Assembly (NCBI RefSeq): GCF_003387615.1
Contig: NZ_QUNS01000010.1
Span: 1-54,622 of the forward strand
From: Tenacibaculum gallaicum
GTDB lineage: Bacteria > Bacteroidota > Bacteroidia > Flavobacteriales > Flavobacteriaceae
Reading direction: 5' to 3'
DNA: 54,622 bases
Positions 28,160-36,845 of the stretch are shown here, one piece after another. Position 1 is the first letter of the stretch. Each line of letters begins with the position of its first letter. Both the position numbers and the translations under genes were made by a program. Below the pieces are notes generated by a model. That model was not told the origin of the DNA. It ran no database searches and saw only the letters and a list, made by a program, of their open reading frames with translations.

Positions 28160-28534
28160 TTACTTAAGCTCTACCTCAGCTCCTGCTTCTTCTAAAGATG
28201 CTTTAAGACCTTCTGCCTCATCTTTAGATATAGCTTCTTTAATTGGTGCTGGTGCGCTATCTACAATACCTTTAGCTTCTTTTAATCCTAATCCAGTTAA
28301 TTCTTTAACTAATTTTACAACTGCTAATTTAGAACCTCCTGCTGCTTTTAAGATTACATCAAACTCAGTTTGTTCTTCAGCTGCATCTCCTCCACCTGCT
28401 GCTGCTCCTGCTACTGCTACTGCAGCTGCAGCTGGCTCAATACCATACTCTTCTTTTAAAATATCAGCTAATTCATTAACTTCTTTTACTGTTAAGTTAA
28501 CTAATTGTTCTGCGAAATCTTTTAAATCTGCCAT
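28160..28534 (-). CDS. rplL: 50S ribosomal protein bL12
   Basis: 124 residues: N-terminal dimerisation helices ([19 protein letters not shown]), an Ala/Gly-rich hinge near 37-55 and the C-terminal factor-binding domain with KTLxL-type core [17 protein letters not shown]. It forms the ribosomal stalk that recruits translation GTPases. It follows rplJ after 50 bases. Confidence 0.98.
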   Translation of the reverse strand: MADLKDFAEQLVNLTVKEVNELADILKEEYGIEPAAAAVAVAGAAAGGGDAAEEQTEFDVILKAAGGSKLAVVKLVKELTGLGLKEAKGIVDSAPAPIKEAISKDEAEGLKASLEEAGAEVELK

Positions 28535-28584
28535 TTTAATTGTTTTTTTAAAATTTTATTTATTTAGTTTATTAGTGCGCGTAA

Positions 28585-29100
28585 TTATTTCTCTGATAAA
28601 GTTTGTAAGATACCTGATAACTTACCACCACCTGATTGTAATGCTGAAACAACATTCTTCGCAGGAGATTGTAATAAGGTAATAATATCTCCAATAAGTT
28701 CTTCTCTAGACTTAATGTTAACAAGAGCGTCTAATTGGTCATCACCAACATAAACTTCTTCTTGAACAAATGCCCCTTTTAATAAAGGTTTGTCTGATTT
28801 TTTTCTGAACTCTTTGATAACTTTTGCTGGCGCATTTGCTGCCTCAGCAATTAACATTGAAGTATTTCCTTTTAATACATCTGGTAACTCTCCAAAATCT
28901 TTATCAGAAGCTTCCATTGCTTTTGAAAGCAATGTGTTCTTTACAACAGCCAATTGTACGTTTGCTTTAAAACAAGCTCTACGTAAGTTAGATGTAGTAG
29001 TAGCATCTAATCCAGAAATATCTGCTAAATAGATGGTACTTGTATCTGCTAATTGTGCTGTTAAATCTTGTATTACTTGTGATTTTTCCTCTCTAGTCAT
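28585..29100 (-). CDS. rplJ: 50S ribosomal protein uL10
   Basis: 171 residues. The N-terminal domain (MTREEKSQVIQDLTAQLA, LRRACFKANVQLAVVKNTLL) binds the L11 region of 23S rRNA and the C-terminal helix carries bL12 dimers. In other bacteria uL10-bL12 represses its own mRNA; a leader site is not obvious in the 21-base gap to rplA. Confidence 0.98.
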   Translation of the reverse strand: MTREEKSQVIQDLTAQLADTSTIYLADISGLDATTTSNLRRACFKANVQLAVVKNTLLSKAMEASDKDFGELPDVLKGNTSMLIAEAANAPAKVIKEFRKKSDKPLLKGAFVQEEVYVGDDQLDALVNIKSREELIGDIITLLQSPAKNVVSALQSGGGKLSGILQTLSEK

Positions 29101-29121
29101 AATTAAAAAGTTTTAACTGCC

Positions 29122-29811
29122 TTACGATACAGATTTTTCATCTATTGCAACACTAGGACTCATTGTTGAAGACATAAAAATACTCTTAATATAAGTTCCT
29201 TTTGCCGCAGTTGGCTTTAATTTAATAAGTGTTTGCAATAACTCGTTTGCGTTTTCTTCAATCTTTTTAGCATCAAAAGATACTTTTCCAATTGCTGCAT
29301 GCACAATACCAGTTTTATCAACTTTAAAGTCAATCTTACCAGCTTTTACTTCTGTTACTGCTTTTGCAACGTCCATTGTTACCGTACCTGTTTTTGGGTT
29401 TGGCATTAAACCTCTTGGTCCTAAAATACGACCTAAAGGACCTAATTTACCCATAACGCTTGGCATAGTAATAATAACGTCTACATCAGTCCATCCTCCT
29501 TTAATCTTTTGAAGGTACTCATCTAATCCTACGTAATCAGCACCTGCTTCTTTAGCTTCTGCTTCTTTATCTGGAGTAACTAATGCTAAAACTTTTACAT
29601 CTTTACCAGTTCCGTGAGGTAATGTTACAACTCCACGAACCATTTGATTAGCTTTACGAGGATCTACTCCTAAACGTACTGCTAAGTCAACAGACGCATC
29701 AAATTTTACGTTTGTAATCTCTTTAACTAATGCTGATGCATCTTGTAAGCTATAAACTTTAGAGCTATCTACTTTAGCACGAGCTTCTTTTTGCTTTCTA
29801 GTAATTGCCAT
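29122..29811 (-). CDS. rplA: 50S ribosomal protein uL1
   Basis: 229 residues, the usual length. [24 protein letters not shown] and the signature [19 protein letters not shown] are diagnostic. uL1 forms the mobile L1 stalk. It starts 20 bases after rplK and is co-transcribed. Confidence 0.99.
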   Translation of the reverse strand: MAITRKQKEARAKVDSSKVYSLQDASALVKEITNVKFDASVDLAVRLGVDPRKANQMVRGVVTLPHGTGKDVKVLALVTPDKEAEAKEAGADYVGLDEYLQKIKGGWTDVDVIITMPSVMGKLGPLGRILGPRGLMPNPKTGTVTMDVAKAVTEVKAGKIDFKVDKTGIVHAAIGKVSFDAKKIEENANELLQTLIKLKPTAAKGTYIKSIFMSSTMSPSVAIDEKSVS

Positions 29812-29831
29812 TTCTAAATATCTTTTAAAGT

Positions 29832-30269
29832 TTAAGCAGGTGCATCACCTGTTACTGTTAATCCCATAGAACGAGCTGTTCCAGCAATCATTCGCATTGC
29901 AGACTCAACTTCAAAGGCATTCATATCTACCATTTTGTCTTCTGCAATTCCACGAATTTGATCCCAAGAAACGCTTGCTACTTTTTTCCTATTAGGCTCT
30001 CCTGAACCTTTCTTAATTTTGGCCGCTTCTAATAATTGTACTGCGGCTGGTGGTGTTTTTACGACAAATTCAAATGATTTGTCTGTATAAACTGTAATAA
30101 CAACTGGTAATACTTTACCTTGTTTGTCCTGTGTACGAGCATTAAACTGCTTACAGAACTCCATGATGTTAACACCGGCAGCACCTAAAGCGGGTCCAAC
30201 TGGTGGCGACGGATTCGCTGCACCTCCCCTAACTTGTAGTTTAACTAATTTACTTACTTCTTTTGCCAT
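29832..30269 (-). CDS. rplK: 50S ribosomal protein uL11
   Basis: 145 residues with the Pro-rich N-terminal region ([20 protein letters not shown]) that binds the GTPase-associated centre and the C-terminal rRNA-binding domain ending in [14 protein letters not shown]. It follows nusG after 64 bases. Confidence 0.99.
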   Translation of the reverse strand: MAKEVSKLVKLQVRGGAANPSPPVGPALGAAGVNIMEFCKQFNARTQDKQGKVLPVVITVYTDKSFEFVVKTPPAAVQLLEAAKIKKGSGEPNRKKVASVSWDQIRGIAEDKMVDMNAFEVESAMRMIAGTARSMGLTVTGDAPA

Positions 30270-30333
30270 TGTTTAAGATTTAACGATGTGTTTAAATTGG
30301 AAGCTTAAACTCATCAAAATATAGGTGTAACAA

Positions 30334-30885
30334 TTATATTTTCTCTACTTGCATATAGTTTAGTTCTAATGGAGTTTTTCTTCCGAAAATTTTGACCATT
30401 ACTTCTAACTTACGCTTTTCTTCATTTACCTTTTCGACAGTTCCGTCGAATCCATTGAAAGGACCATCAATTACTTTTACAGTTTCTCCAACTGTATAAG
30501 GAATTGCGATATTTTCATCTTTAACAGAAAGTTCATCAACTTTACCTAACATTCTGTTTACTTCTGATTTACGCATTGGCACAGGGTCTCCTCCTTTTGT
30601 TTCGCCTAAAAAACCAATAACACCTGTTACTGATTTAATTACGTGAGGAACCTCTCCTGCTAAATTAGCTTCAACCATTACATAACCAGGGAAGTAAACT
30701 CTTTCTCTGTTTATTTTCTTTCCATTTCTTACTTGAATAACTTTTTCTGTAGGAACAATTACTTGATTTACAAAATCAGACAATCCATGTCGAGCAATCT
30801 CGGTCTCAATATAAGTTTTCACCTTATTTTCTTGACCTCCAATAGCTCTAACCACATACCACTTCATCACCGAATCAGCCATCAT
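30334..30885 (-). CDS. nusG: Transcription elongation factor NusG
   Basis: 183 residues: NGN domain (KWYVVRAIGGQENKVKTYIE to about 120) and a KOW domain (VGETVKVIDGPFNGFDGTVE). NusG ties RNA polymerase to the ribosome and Rho. The first ATG overlaps the secE stop by one base; a second ATG follows directly (30882) and either may be used. Confidence 0.97.
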   Translation of the reverse strand: MMADSVMKWYVVRAIGGQENKVKTYIETEIARHGLSDFVNQVIVPTEKVIQVRNGKKINRERVYFPGYVMVEANLAGEVPHVIKSVTGVIGFLGETKGGDPVPMRKSEVNRMLGKVDELSVKDENIAIPYTVGETVKVIDGPFNGFDGTVEKVNEEKRKLEVMVKIFGRKTPLELNYMQVEKI

Positions 30886-31076
30886 TAAAACATTTTAAAG
30901 AAGTTATCTAACCCGGTTTGAAAAACCTTATCTATCCCTGCTACAGCTAAAGCAAATACAATTGTAAATGCTGCAACTACTACAGTAGACTTCTGAGCTT
31001 CTTCACGAGAAATCCAAGTCATATTGGTATTTAATTCTTCAAAAGAATCTTTAATGTATTGTACAAAGTTACTCAT
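30885..31076 (-). CDS. secE: Preprotein translocase subunit SecE
   Basis: 63 residues with the amphipathic SecE region (YIKDSFEELNTNMTWISREE) and one membrane helix (STVVVAAFTIVFALAVAGI). It is the short, single-helix form common outside proteobacteria. It is translationally linked to nusG by a one-base overlap. Confidence 0.96.
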   Translation of the reverse strand: MSNFVQYIKDSFEELNTNMTWISREEAQKSTVVVAAFTIVFALAVAGIDKVFQTGLDNFFKMF

Positions 31077-31090
31077 ATTTTATCCTTTTA

Positions 31091-31118
31091 ACGAGTTGCG
31101 GTTTTCACCACAACTCGT
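31091..31118 (-). promoter_or_regulatory. Hairpin between tRNA-Trp and secE
   Basis: ACGAGTTG and CAACTCGT form an 8-bp stem that can extend by CC/GG across a one-base mismatch. No T run follows on the minus strand, so it probably marks tRNA 3' processing or protects the secE mRNA. Confidence 0.5.
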
Positions 31119-31129
31119 TTTAGTTTTTG

Positions 31130-31202
31130 CACGGGTTGAGAGGCTCGAACTCCCGACACCTGGTTTTGGAGACCAGTGCTCTACCAACTGAGCTAAACCC
31201 GT
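31130..31202 (-). tRNA. tRNA-Trp (CCA)
   Basis: A 73-base cloverleaf on the minus strand: acceptor ACGGGTT/AACCCGT, D arm GCTCAGTTGGTAGAGC, anticodon stem CTGGT/ACCAG with loop carrying CCA, and T arm with GTTCGAG. CCA at the 3' end is not encoded. It lies between tuf and secE, the usual place in Bacteroidetes. Confidence 0.97.
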
Positions 31203-31208
31203 ATTTTA

Positions 31209-31239
31209 AAGGAGTCTCTCTTTTAAAAAGAGACTCCTT
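31209..31239 (-). terminator. Hairpin after tuf
   Basis: AAGGAGTCTCT and AGAGACTCCTT form an 11-bp perfect stem just past the tuf stop codon. The T stretch after it on the minus strand is short (TTAAAATAC), so it may be a partial terminator or an RNA processing element before tRNA-Trp. Confidence 0.65.
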
Positions 31240-31261
31240 ATACTTTATTATTAAACTATAA

Positions 31262-32449
31262 TTAGTCTAAGATTTCAGTTACCTGACCAGCTCCTACTGT
31301 TCTACCTCCTTCACGGATAGCGAACTGTAAACCTGTGTTTAATGCGATAGGTTGGATTAAGTCAACTGTAATAGTTAAGTTATCACCTGGCATTACCATT
31401 TCAACACCTTCAGGTAAGTTAATGTTACCAGTTACGTCAGTTGTACGTACGTAGAACTGCGGACGGTAGTTATTATGAAATGGAGTATGACGTCCACCTT
31501 CTTCTTTCTTTAAGATATACACCTCAGCTTTAAACTTAGCGTGTGGAGTAATTGAACCTGGCTTACAGATTACCATTCCTCTCTTAATCATAGACTTTTC
31601 AATACCTCTTAATAAGATACCTGCGTTATCTCCAGCCTCACCTCTATCTAAGATTTGACGGAACATTTCGATACCAGTTACAGTAGAAGTTAATTTTTCA
31701 TCTCCCATACCGATAATCTCTACAGGATCTCCAGTATTAACAATACCAGTTTCGATACGTCCAGTTGCTACTGTACCACGACCAGTAATAGAGAATACAT
31801 CCTCGATAGGCATTAAGAAATCTTTATCAGTATCTCTTGGTGGCTCTTCGATCCAAGCATCTACAGCTTCCATTAATTCTAAAACTGTATCAACCCACTT
31901 TTGCTCTCCGTTTAATGCACCTAAAGCAGAACCAGAAATTACAGGACCATTATCTCCATCATACTCATAGAAAGATAATAAATCTCTTACTTCCATTTCT
32001 ACTAACTCTAATAACTCCTCGTCATCAACCATATCAACTTTGTTTAAGAAAACAACGATACGTGGAATACCTACCTGACGACCTAATAAGATGTGCTCAC
32101 GAGTTTGTGGCATTGGACCATCTGTAGCAGCTACTACTAAGATAGCACCGTCCATTTGTGCAGCACCAGTTACCATGTTCTTTACGTAATCCGCGTGACC
32201 TGGACAGTCAACGTGTGCATAGTGACGGTTAGCTGTTGCATATTCTACGTGAGAAGAGTTAATTGTAATACCTCTCTCTTTTTCTTCTGGAGCGTTATCG
32301 ATTTGATCAAAAGCTCTCTGCTCAGAAAATCCAGCATCTGCTAATACTTTAGTAATTGCAGCAGTTAAAGTAGTTTTACCGTGATCTACGTGACCAATAG
32401 TACCTACGTTTAAGTGCGGTTTCGAACGATCATAAGTTCCTTTTGCCAT
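31262..32449 (-). CDS. tuf: Translation elongation factor Tu
   Basis: 395 residues with all GTPase motifs: [18 protein letters not shown] and the SAL loop SGSALGAL, followed by domains II and III. It delivers aminoacyl-tRNA to the ribosome. It lies directly after the Thr-Tyr-Gly-Thr tRNA cluster, the same arrangement as tufB in Escherichia coli. Confidence 0.99.
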   Translation of the reverse strand: MAKGTYDRSKPHLNVGTIGHVDHGKTTLTAAITKVLADAGFSEQRAFDQIDNAPEEKERGITINSSHVEYATANRHYAHVDCPGHADYVKNMVTGAAQMDGAILVVAATDGPMPQTREHILLGRQVGIPRIVVFLNKVDMVDDEELLELVEMEVRDLLSFYEYDGDNGPVISGSALGALNGEQKWVDTVLELMEAVDAWIEEPPRDTDKDFLMPIEDVFSITGRGTVATGRIETGIVNTGDPVEIIGMGDEKLTSTVTGIEMFRQILDRGEAGDNAGILLRGIEKSMIKRGMVICKPGSITPHAKFKAEVYILKKEEGGRHTPFHNNYRPQFYVRTTDVTGNINLPEGVEMVMPGDNLTITVDLIQPIALNTGLQFAIREGGRTVGAGQVTEILD

Positions 32450-32524
32450 GATTATTAATTTTAATTCTTAGTTAAATATATTTAGTGTTATTTTTAAACT
32501 CTTGTCTAATAAACTCTAAAATAG

Positions 32525-32597
32525 AGCCAACAACGGGATTTGAACCCGTGACCTCATCCCTACCAAGGATGCGCTCTACCAACTGAGCTATGTCGGC
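32525..32597 (-). tRNA. tRNA-Thr (GGT)
   Basis: A 73-base minus-strand cloverleaf. Acceptor GCCGACA pairs with TGTTGGC through one G-U; anticodon stem CATCC/GGATG carries the loop TTGGTAG, anticodon GGT; T loop has TTCAAAT. It is the last tRNA before tuf. Confidence 0.97.
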
Positions 32598-32608
32598 AAC
32601 GAATTTAG

Positions 32609-32681
32609 AGCGGGAGACCAGGTTCGAACTGGCGACATTCAGCTTGGAAGGCTGACGCTCTACCAACTGAGCTACTCCCGC
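32609..32681 (-). tRNA. tRNA-Gly (TCC)
   Basis: A 73-base minus-strand cloverleaf with acceptor GCGGGAG/CTCCCGC, anticodon stem TCAGC/GCTGA and loop CTTCCAA giving anticodon TCC. It lies 11 bases from tRNA-Thr (GGT). Confidence 0.97.
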
Positions 32682-32702
32682 AATAAAATTTCATTAAGAT
32701 AG

Positions 32703-32785
32703 TGGGGAGAGCAGGATTCGAACCTGCGAAGTCGTAAGACAACGGAGTTACAGTCCGTCCCATTTGGCCGCTCTGGAATCTCCCC
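32703..32785 (-). tRNA. tRNA-Tyr (GTA)
   Basis: An 83-base class II tRNA with a long variable arm. Acceptor GGGGAGA/TCTCCCC, anticodon stem ACGGA/TCCGT with loop CTGTAAC, anticodon GTA, discriminator A. Confidence 0.97.
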
Positions 32786-32826
32786 TAAACCTTAAATAGT
32801 ATTTTAATGAACTTTTATTCTTTTAG

Positions 32827-32900
32827 AGCCGATGGAGGGACTCGAACCCACGACCTGCTGATTACAAATCAGCTGCTCTAGCCAGCTGAGCTACATCGGC
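32827..32900 (-). tRNA. tRNA-Thr (TGT)
   Basis: A 74-base minus-strand cloverleaf with acceptor GCCGATG/CATCGGC, anticodon stem GCTGA/TCAGC and loop TTTGTAA, anticodon TGT. It is the first gene of the tRNA-tuf transcript. Confidence 0.97.
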
Positions 32901-32913
32901 TTTTGCTATAAAA

Positions 32914-32948
32914 AAACAATCCGCTATTTCTAACGGACTGCAAATGTA
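32914..32948 (-). promoter_or_regulatory. Promoter and leader hairpin of the tRNA-tuf operon
   Basis: On the minus strand TACATTTG (32941-32948) is a consensus -7 box. Directly after it an imperfect stem (TCCG/CGGA with flanking pairs, 32917-32940) is followed by a run of seven T. That looks like a terminator for the upstream hpf transcript placed right at the new start, or an early attenuator. The -33 box is unclear. Confidence 0.45.
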
Positions 32949-32997
32949 AAAAGTAATTTTTAATTTTTAAAACTTTTTTAATTATTTTTTATCGTTT

Positions 32998-33318
32998 TTA
33001 TGACACTAAGGCGTCCTTTGGTTTTTCTTTTGATTTTTCTTTTGATTTTTGCAACTGTCGTTTTAAAGATTCAACCGACACACTAATACCTTCTTCAAAG
33101 GTTTTATTTTGTTTCTTCACAATTAATTCACTCCCTGGAATATTAATTTTTACTTCAGTAATTTTATTTTCCTTCTCGCTCGTTTTTTGCACTTTTAAAA
33201 ACACCTCTGCATCAACGATCTTATCATGAAACTTTTCTAACCCCCCTATTTTTTTCTCAATGAAATCTATTAGTTTTTGGTCTGCTGAGAAATTTACTGA
33301 TTGTGTGAATACCTTCAT
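32998..33318 (-). CDS. hpf: Ribosome hibernation-promoting factor
   Basis: 106 residues of the short HPF/RaiA family (beta-alpha-beta-beta-beta-alpha), with MKVFTQSVNFSADQKLIDFIEKK and the pattern PGSELIVKKQNKTFEEGISV. The basic C-terminal helix (KRQLQKSKEKSKEK) is typical. It binds the 30S decoding centre in stationary phase. It lies 14 bases after xerC and is probably co-transcribed. Confidence 0.92.
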   Translation of the reverse strand: MKVFTQSVNFSADQKLIDFIEKKIGGLEKFHDKIVDAEVFLKVQKTSEKENKITEVKINIPGSELIVKKQNKTFEEGISVSVESLKRQLQKSKEKSKEKPKDALVS

Positions 33319-33332
33319 AATTCTTCGATCTT

Positions 33333-34220
33333 TTAAGTTGGCTCTCTAGGATGAGCCTTGTTATACACTTTTTTTATTTGCTCCAAGCTATTGTGCGTAT
33401 ATACTTGGGTGGAGGCTAAACTTGAATGTCCTAGCAATTCTTTAACCGAATTTAACGACGCACCATTATTAAGTAAATGTGTAGCAAAAGCATGCCTTAA
33501 TATATGAGGGCTTTTTTTAGCTTTTGTAGACACCCTACTAAAGTACAAATTTATTATCCGGTAAACAAGAGTTTCATAAATTTTAACTCCTTTTTTAGTT
33601 ACAAAAAGCACCTCCATATTTACCGTCTTTAACTCTTTCTTTTTACTTAAATATTCTTCTAGAGTTTTATAAACTAACGGTAAGACTGTTACATACCTTT
33701 CTTTATTTCTCTTTCCTAAGACTTTTATTGTTTTACTTGTATAATCTATATCTTTTTCTTTAATATTTATTAACTCAATCCTTCTCATTCCTGTTGAATA
33801 CAACATTTCTATAATCAACCGATCTCTCACCGATTCAAAATCAGTACCTTCTTTTATTAATTCTAAAACTTCTTTTACCTCATCTTGATCAAAAGGTGTT
33901 TGTATTTTCTTCTGATATTTTAAAGCTTTATGATTTGACAATGGATTCATTGCCACTTCTCCTATTTTTTGTAAAAACTTATAAAAGGTCTTTAAAGAGC
34001 TTACTTTTCTGTTTACACTTCTATTTGACACATCATTATTCACTAAGCTAACAATCCATGTTCGAATTTGATTGTAATGAATATTTTCTAAATCCTCCTG
34101 ATCAAACTCGACCTCACAAAAATCTTTAAACGTAATTAAATCTGTTTTGTACGCTTGAATTGTATTTTTTGAATATTTTTTTTCAAATTCTAAATACTCC
34201 AAGAAAGCCTCTATTAGCAT
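33333..34220 (-). CDS. xerC: Tyrosine recombinase XerC
   Basis: 295 residues: N-terminal SAM-like core-binding domain (about 1-85) and catalytic domain with the Arg in STGMRRIEL, Lys in KVLGKRNKERY, HILRH, the second His in LLGHSSLAS and the nucleophile Tyr in TQVYTHN. It resolves chromosome dimers at dif. It sits between rpsU and hpf, a common flavobacterial order. A transposon integrase is less likely given this context. Confidence 0.93.
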   Translation of the reverse strand: MLIEAFLEYLEFEKKYSKNTIQAYKTDLITFKDFCEVEFDQEDLENIHYNQIRTWIVSLVNNDVSNRSVNRKVSSLKTFYKFLQKIGEVAMNPLSNHKALKYQKKIQTPFDQDEVKEVLELIKEGTDFESVRDRLIIEMLYSTGMRRIELINIKEKDIDYTSKTIKVLGKRNKERYVTVLPLVYKTLEEYLSKKKELKTVNMEVLFVTKKGVKIYETLVYRIINLYFSRVSTKAKKSPHILRHAFATHLLNNGASLNSVKELLGHSSLASTQVYTHNSLEQIKKVYNKAHPREPT

Positions 34221-34251
34221 TATTTATCTTATTTATTAATTGAAGGTACAA

Positions 34252-34285
34252 AAAAAACCTGTATTGATATCAATACAGGTTTTTT
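34252..34285 (-). terminator. Intrinsic terminator after rpsU
   Basis: A perfect palindrome, with arms AAAAAACCTGTATTGAT and ATCAATACAGGTTTTTT, lies between xerC and rpsU; the minus strand ends in a T run. It separates the rpsU transcript from xerC-hpf. Confidence 0.9.
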
Positions 34286-34305
34286 ATACATTTTAAGGAT
34301 AACTA

Positions 34306-34503
34306 CTATCCTACTTCTTCTTGAGTTCTTAATCCCTGAACGTAAGATGCTTTAATCATTTGAGCACGTTTTGCTACAGATGGCTTTGTAAACTGCTTTC
34401 TGTTACGTAATTGTTGCATCGTTTTAGTGTTGCTGAATTTACGTTTATAACGTTTTAACGCTCTATCGATATTCTCTCCTTCTTTAACTGGAATGATTAA
34501 CAT
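34306..34503 (-). CDS. rpsU: 30S ribosomal protein bS21
   Basis: 65 residues. I chose the ATG at 34503 because it gives the family start MLIIPVKEGENIDRALKRYK and lies behind a strong Shine-Dalgarno; a longer frame adds an unrelated N-terminus. In Bacteroidetes bS21, with bS18 and bS6, hides the anti-Shine-Dalgarno of 16S rRNA, so most genes lack the site. A strong site here implies that ribosomes without bS21 translate rpsU, i.e. autoregulation. Confidence 0.97.
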   Translation of the reverse strand: MLIIPVKEGENIDRALKRYKRKFSNTKTMQQLRNRKQFTKPSVAKRAQMIKASYVQGLRTQEEVG

Positions 34504-34510
34504 ATTTTTG

Positions 34511-34520
34511 CACCTCCTTT
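34511..34520 (-). promoter_or_regulatory. Strong Shine-Dalgarno of rpsU
   Basis: On the minus strand AAAGGAGGTG lies seven bases before the rpsU ATG, a near-perfect complement of the 16S rRNA tail. I see no comparable site before other genes in the window. It fits autogenous control by bS21 availability, as described for flavobacterial ribosomes. Confidence 0.9.
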
Positions 34521-34671
34521 CATTGTAGTCTCTATATATTAAAAACTGATAACACACAGTATATCAGTTAATTATATCTTTTTATTTGATTTTTGACCGC
34601 AAATATACAAAGTATTCTTTAATATCAAATTATTTTTACCTCTTTTTAGATTTAAAAATGCTCTAAATAAA

Positions 34672-34695
34672 AAAATCCTGCAATTGCAGGATTTT
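34672..34695 (-). terminator. Intrinsic terminator of the acyl-CoA dehydrogenase gene
   Basis: AAAATCCTGCAA and TTGCAGGATTTT form a perfect palindrome just past the stop at 34718. The run of T on the minus strand supports termination. Confidence 0.85.
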
Positions 34696-34717
34696 AACTT
34701 TTATCTTAGATAACAAC

Positions 34718-35884
34718 CTATGTTGCTGGCTTGTACTCTTTTTTATCTATTATCATTTTTGCGATAATCTCTTTAAGAATTTCAGAGGTACCTCCTCCAA
34801 TTGGTCCTAATCGACTATCACGTAATAAACGTGCCATTGGATATTCTTCCATATAACCATAACCTCCTAACAACTGTAAAGCTTCATAGATAACCTCATC
34901 TGCCATTTTAGTAGATAATAACTTACTCATACTTGCTTCTTTTACTACATAAATACCATCATTTAAACGTTTTGCTATAGAGTAGTTATATTCTCTACAC
35001 ATATCTACTCTACTAGCCATTTCCGCTACTTTATGTCGTAAGGCTTGAAATTTATCTAATGTTTTCCCGAAAGCTTCACGCTCACTCATGTATTGCACAA
35101 CATAATCAACTGCATAGTCTGCACGAGCATGAGCATTAATCCCCATTATTAAACGTTCTAAAGCGAAATGCTGCATAATATAAGGAAAACCTTTCCCTTC
35201 ATCTCCCATTAAATTTTCAGCAGGTATTACCACATTATCAAAAGCAATTTCTGCAGTATCAGAAGCTCTCCACCCTAACTTATCTAATTTAGTTGAAGAA
35301 ATTCCTGGAGTATCTCTATCAATAATAAAAATACTCATTCCCTTATGTTTGTCTTCTGGGTCTGTTTTAGCTGCAACGACTAAGTAATCAGAGTACACTC
35401 CATTCGTTATAAATGTTTTTGATCCATTAATCACATAAGTATCTCCTTTTTTTATTGCTGTTGTACGCATTCCTGCAACATCACTTCCCCCAAAAGGTTC
35501 TGTAATACATAAACACCCTATTTTATCTCCTTCGATACTTGGTGTTAAATATTCTTTTTTAATTCGATCGTCTCCTTCTTTATTTACATGTGTCATTGCT
35601 AAATAAGCATGTGCCCACATATTAGCTGCAAAACCTCCTGAATTTATTTTTTGTAACTCTTCTAAAAAGATAACAGTATAAAAAAGGTCTAAACCTAATC
35701 CTCCATATTCTTCTGGTTGATTTAAACCAAAGTATCCCATTTCACCGAATTTCTTCCAGATAAAACGCTCTACCGTGCCTTCTTTCTCCCATTTATTTAT
35801 ATGAGGAACGACCTCTTTTTGTAAAAAATCTTTAAAACTCTGACGAAAGGCTTCGTGCTCTTCGGTAAAGTACATACTATTCAT
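34718..35884 (-). CDS. Acyl-CoA dehydrogenase family protein
   Basis: 388 residues, a full-length FAD enzyme of the acyl-CoA dehydrogenase family. Motifs include CLCITEPFGGSDVAGM and TFITNGVYSDYLVVAAK (FAD/substrate region) and QLLGGYGYMEEYPMARLLRD, with the catalytic base of the family expected at the GYGYMEE motif. It oxidises an acyl-CoA in fatty- or amino-acid breakdown; the exact substrate cannot be read from sequence. An in-frame ATG at 35875 (MYFTEEHEA) is an alternative start. It stands alone. Confidence 0.9.
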   Translation of the reverse strand: MNSMYFTEEHEAFRQSFKDFLQKEVVPHINKWEKEGTVERFIWKKFGEMGYFGLNQPEEYGGLGLDLFYTVIFLEELQKINSGGFAANMWAHAYLAMTHVNKEGDDRIKKEYLTPSIEGDKIGCLCITEPFGGSDVAGMRTTAIKKGDTYVINGSKTFITNGVYSDYLVVAAKTDPEDKHKGMSIFIIDRDTPGISSTKLDKLGWRASDTAEIAFDNVVIPAENLMGDEGKGFPYIMQHFALERLIMGINAHARADYAVDYVVQYMSEREAFGKTLDKFQALRHKVAEMASRVDMCREYNYSIAKRLNDGIYVVKEASMSKLLSTKMADEVIYEALQLLGGYGYMEEYPMARLLRDSRLGPIGGGTSEILKEIIAKMIIDKKEYKPAT

Positions 35885-35915
35885 AGTGGCTTGTTTATTA
35901 AATTTTGTTGCTTGT

Positions 35916-36833
35916 TTATTTTGCCTCCAAATATAAGATTATTCTCTCGTATTTATTTAGTGGAAAATCTTTAATGTTTCTTAATTCTGATATATCTTGG
36001 AGTTCTGCTACTTCATCTCGGTATTCAAAAATATTTTTACATAGCTGATAATCGATATATGGGTTTTTCAATACTTCTTTAAATTTCGCCGTATTTACAT
36101 TTACTTTTTTAATTGTTGGTTTTTCTACTATAGCGAAAGTTTGTAGAACTCTATTTGCTGTTTCTTTATCTAAACCCCATACTTCATATAATTGCTCAGG
36201 AAGTAAATACCCTTGTAACTTACCTCTATATTTTACGATTCGAGAAGACAACACTTCTCCTATTCCACTTACAAATTCAAAGTCTTTTTGAGTAGCCTTG
36301 TTTATATCCGAGGTACTCAGAGTTGGTTTTAGGTATGTTGATTTTTTATTTTCAGCTTTATAATCACTTTTCAACCTTGCTTCTAATAACGTTTTAGTTT
36401 TTCTTTTATTTCTAGCGTTTACCCAATCTGGAAATTTAAAATATGGAGCTACCTTATCTAATAAGCTATCAGACACTTTTGTTACTTGTTTAAAATCTTT
36501 AACAGAATTGATCCACTTGTTTTGTTTTCTGTAATTATGTAATCTATCAATTTCTTCAAGTGACATTCCTAGTTGATAACCTTTAAAATCAGTTATATAA
36601 TTTGGGTTGAATGGATACAGCTTTGGTTTTCTTTTATCCAGTTCTATTCTTTTTAAACTATCAATTTTATTCTGAAAAGCTATCAACTCCTTCTTATTTA
36701 TATCCTGTGTTTCTTCCGAAGAAAAATCGACATAAACATATATTAATTGTAAAGTAATTATTATAAACAGTAAAAAGAAAACCCCATTTCGTTGGTGTTT
36801 ATTATACCAGAAATGGGGTTTAAATATTTTCAT
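35916..36833 (-). CDS. Helix-hairpin-helix (ComEA-like) membrane protein
   Basis: 305 residues: an N-terminal membrane segment (GVFFLLFIIITLQLIYVYV), a linker, then three helix-hairpin-helix units from about residue 175 to the end (DINKATQKDFEFVSGIGEVL, VNVNTAKFKEVLKNPYIDY, and a last partial unit). This is the Bacteroidetes ComEA-like architecture, suggesting surface DNA binding; a competence role is only inferred. The first codons contain an 11-bp inverted repeat (AACCCCATTTC/GAAATGGGGTT, 36780-36820) that may fold in the mRNA. Confidence 0.75.
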   Translation of the reverse strand: MKIFKPHFWYNKHQRNGVFFLLFIIITLQLIYVYVDFSSEETQDINKKELIAFQNKIDSLKRIELDKRKPKLYPFNPNYITDFKGYQLGMSLEEIDRLHNYRKQNKWINSVKDFKQVTKVSDSLLDKVAPYFKFPDWVNARNKRKTKTLLEARLKSDYKAENKKSTYLKPTLSTSDINKATQKDFEFVSGIGEVLSSRIVKYRGKLQGYLLPEQLYEVWGLDKETANRVLQTFAIVEKPTIKKVNVNTAKFKEVLKNPYIDYQLCKNIFEYRDEVAELQDISELRNIKDFPLNKYERIILYLEAK

Positions 36834-36845
36834 TCGTTTTATTTC

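Noticed and set aside
31837..32127. 96-residue plus-strand frame opposite tuf
   Set aside because: Antisense to EF-Tu, with no supporting features.
32472..32666. 64-residue minus-strand frame
   Set aside because: It overlaps two clear tRNA genes (Thr and Gly).
33333..34220. Phage or transposon integrase
   Set aside because: Context between rpsU and hpf and standard length fit the housekeeping XerC; no att sites or mobile genes are nearby.
34504..34557. N-terminal extension of rpsU
   Set aside because: It would place the strong Shine-Dalgarno inside the coding region and add a sequence foreign to bS21.
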